Source of the DNA: Bacteroidales bacterium
GTDB taxonomy: Bacteria; Bacteroidota; Bacteroidia; Bacteroidales; UBA12077
DNA length: 64,000 nt
Direction: 5' to 3'
Assembly (NCBI GenBank): GCA_003446015.1
Contig: DMBU01000068.1
Coordinates: 38,509 to 102,508 of the forward strand
A model generated the notes under the pieces. That model did no database searches, was not told the DNA's origin, and was given only the letters and a program-made list of their open reading frames with translations. The position numbers were made by a program, and so were the translations under genes. Positions 63,562 to 64,000 of the stretch are shown here, piece after piece. The first letter of the stretch is position 1; each line of letters begins with the position of its first letter.

Positions 63562-64000
63562 TGAATATAGAATCAATAAAAACAAAGGTATTAATATTAC
63601 TGGATCACTTCATATTCTTGTGGGATAATAAAAATTACGCATAAATTTTAGCTACGCTGTATAAAAAGAAAGTTATTTCGTTCACACATCTTAAAGTTGC
63701 TCTAAAAGTCCTCAGTTTTATATCAAAAGGCTACTTCTGTTAAGGGTGAAACAATAGTAAAACTAGTATCGATAAAACAGAATATTTACATAATTAAAAC
63801 AGAACATTGTAGTATTTTATTATATGAACTATAATTTCCATTGGTTAAGATTGAGAAATTGTATTTCTGCATCTCAAGAATGACTTTTTAATTAACAATT
63901 AGTTTCTCATTGTTCTTTTCTTGATAAAAGAACCAAAATCAACCGAAATGAACGAACGGCGAAGCCCTCACTGAAAGTAATTTTGATAATCTATCCGAAT
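63562..64000. other. Gene-poor right end of the window
   Basis: No coding frame of convincing length or RNA gene is seen. GTTCTTTT (63912-63919) and AAAAGAAC (63926-63933) form an inverted repeat, followed by a GC-richer stretch (AACGAACGGCGAAGCCC) that looks like a dispersed intergenic repeat. Whether a gene starts beyond the edge cannot be told. Confidence 0.45.

Overview
The window is AT-rich chromosomal DNA from a member of the Bacteroidota, most likely an anaerobic or facultative marine/environmental Bacteroidales or Marinilabiliales-type organism; I cannot name the genus. Supporting signs are a SusC/SusD pair, a short primary sigma factor without region 1.1, a Rho factor with a long charged insertion, a tmRNA with the tag GENNYALAA, TAnnTTTG-type promoters (a textbook one precedes the SRP RNA gene), pyruvate:ferredoxin oxidoreductase, and several Bacteroidota-restricted DUF families.

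Region 1 (1-9142) is an accessory locus for ribosomally made, exported peptides. It holds the end of a VKOR-thioredoxin fusion, five tiny precursor genes with double-glycine leaders (most missed by ordinary ORF calling), a radical SAM/SPASM maturase with an N-terminal PqqD-like recognition domain, a CPBP membrane protease, a C39-peptidase ABC exporter and a HlyD-type adaptor. Three precursors have nearly identical leaders and divergent Cys-rich cores. Each of these three is preceded by the same ~55-nt block, which can fold as a classic H-type pseudoknot; a fourth, degenerate block precedes the fourth precursor. A 23S-IVP/four-helix-bundle gene bordered by oppositely oriented heptamer arrays sits between the exporter and the adaptor.

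Region 2 (9148-24284) is mostly housekeeping: acyl-ACP thioesterase, two peptidyl-prolyl isomerases, MnmD, a secreted subtilase, and a probable light-response cluster (TIGR01777 protein, photolyase, B12-type MerR regulator, ECF sigma factor, SRPBCC protein) with a perfect 18-bp palindrome between regulator and sigma factor. Acyl-CoA synthetase, an outer-membrane protein, tmRNA and a LYS1/alanine-dehydrogenase-family enzyme follow.

Region 3 (24283-44251) holds a LytS/LytTR two-component pair divergent from SusC/SusD, then rpe, the primary sigma factor, rho, PFOR, a PKD lipoprotein, a dihydroorotate-dehydrogenase-like protein lacking the usual catalytic Cys, methylglyoxal synthase, a carboxyltransferase whose biotinyl-like domain has Tyr instead of the biotinylated Lys, ruvX and def.

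Region 4 (44252-64000) holds a large BNR/Asp-box protein, two paralogous 40-residue lipoproteins, gap, a SiaC-like protein, a FtsX/MacB-type permease, an AmmeMemoRadiSam operon that includes an acylphosphatase, LuxC-type acyl-CoA reductase, miaA, a HepT/MntA toxin-antitoxin pair, glycosyltransferases, SRP RNA, an orphan IS630-type helix-turn-helix protein, a molybdenum-carrier-like protein and a TalC-type aldolase. No tRNA, rRNA, CRISPR array or complete insertion sequence was seen.
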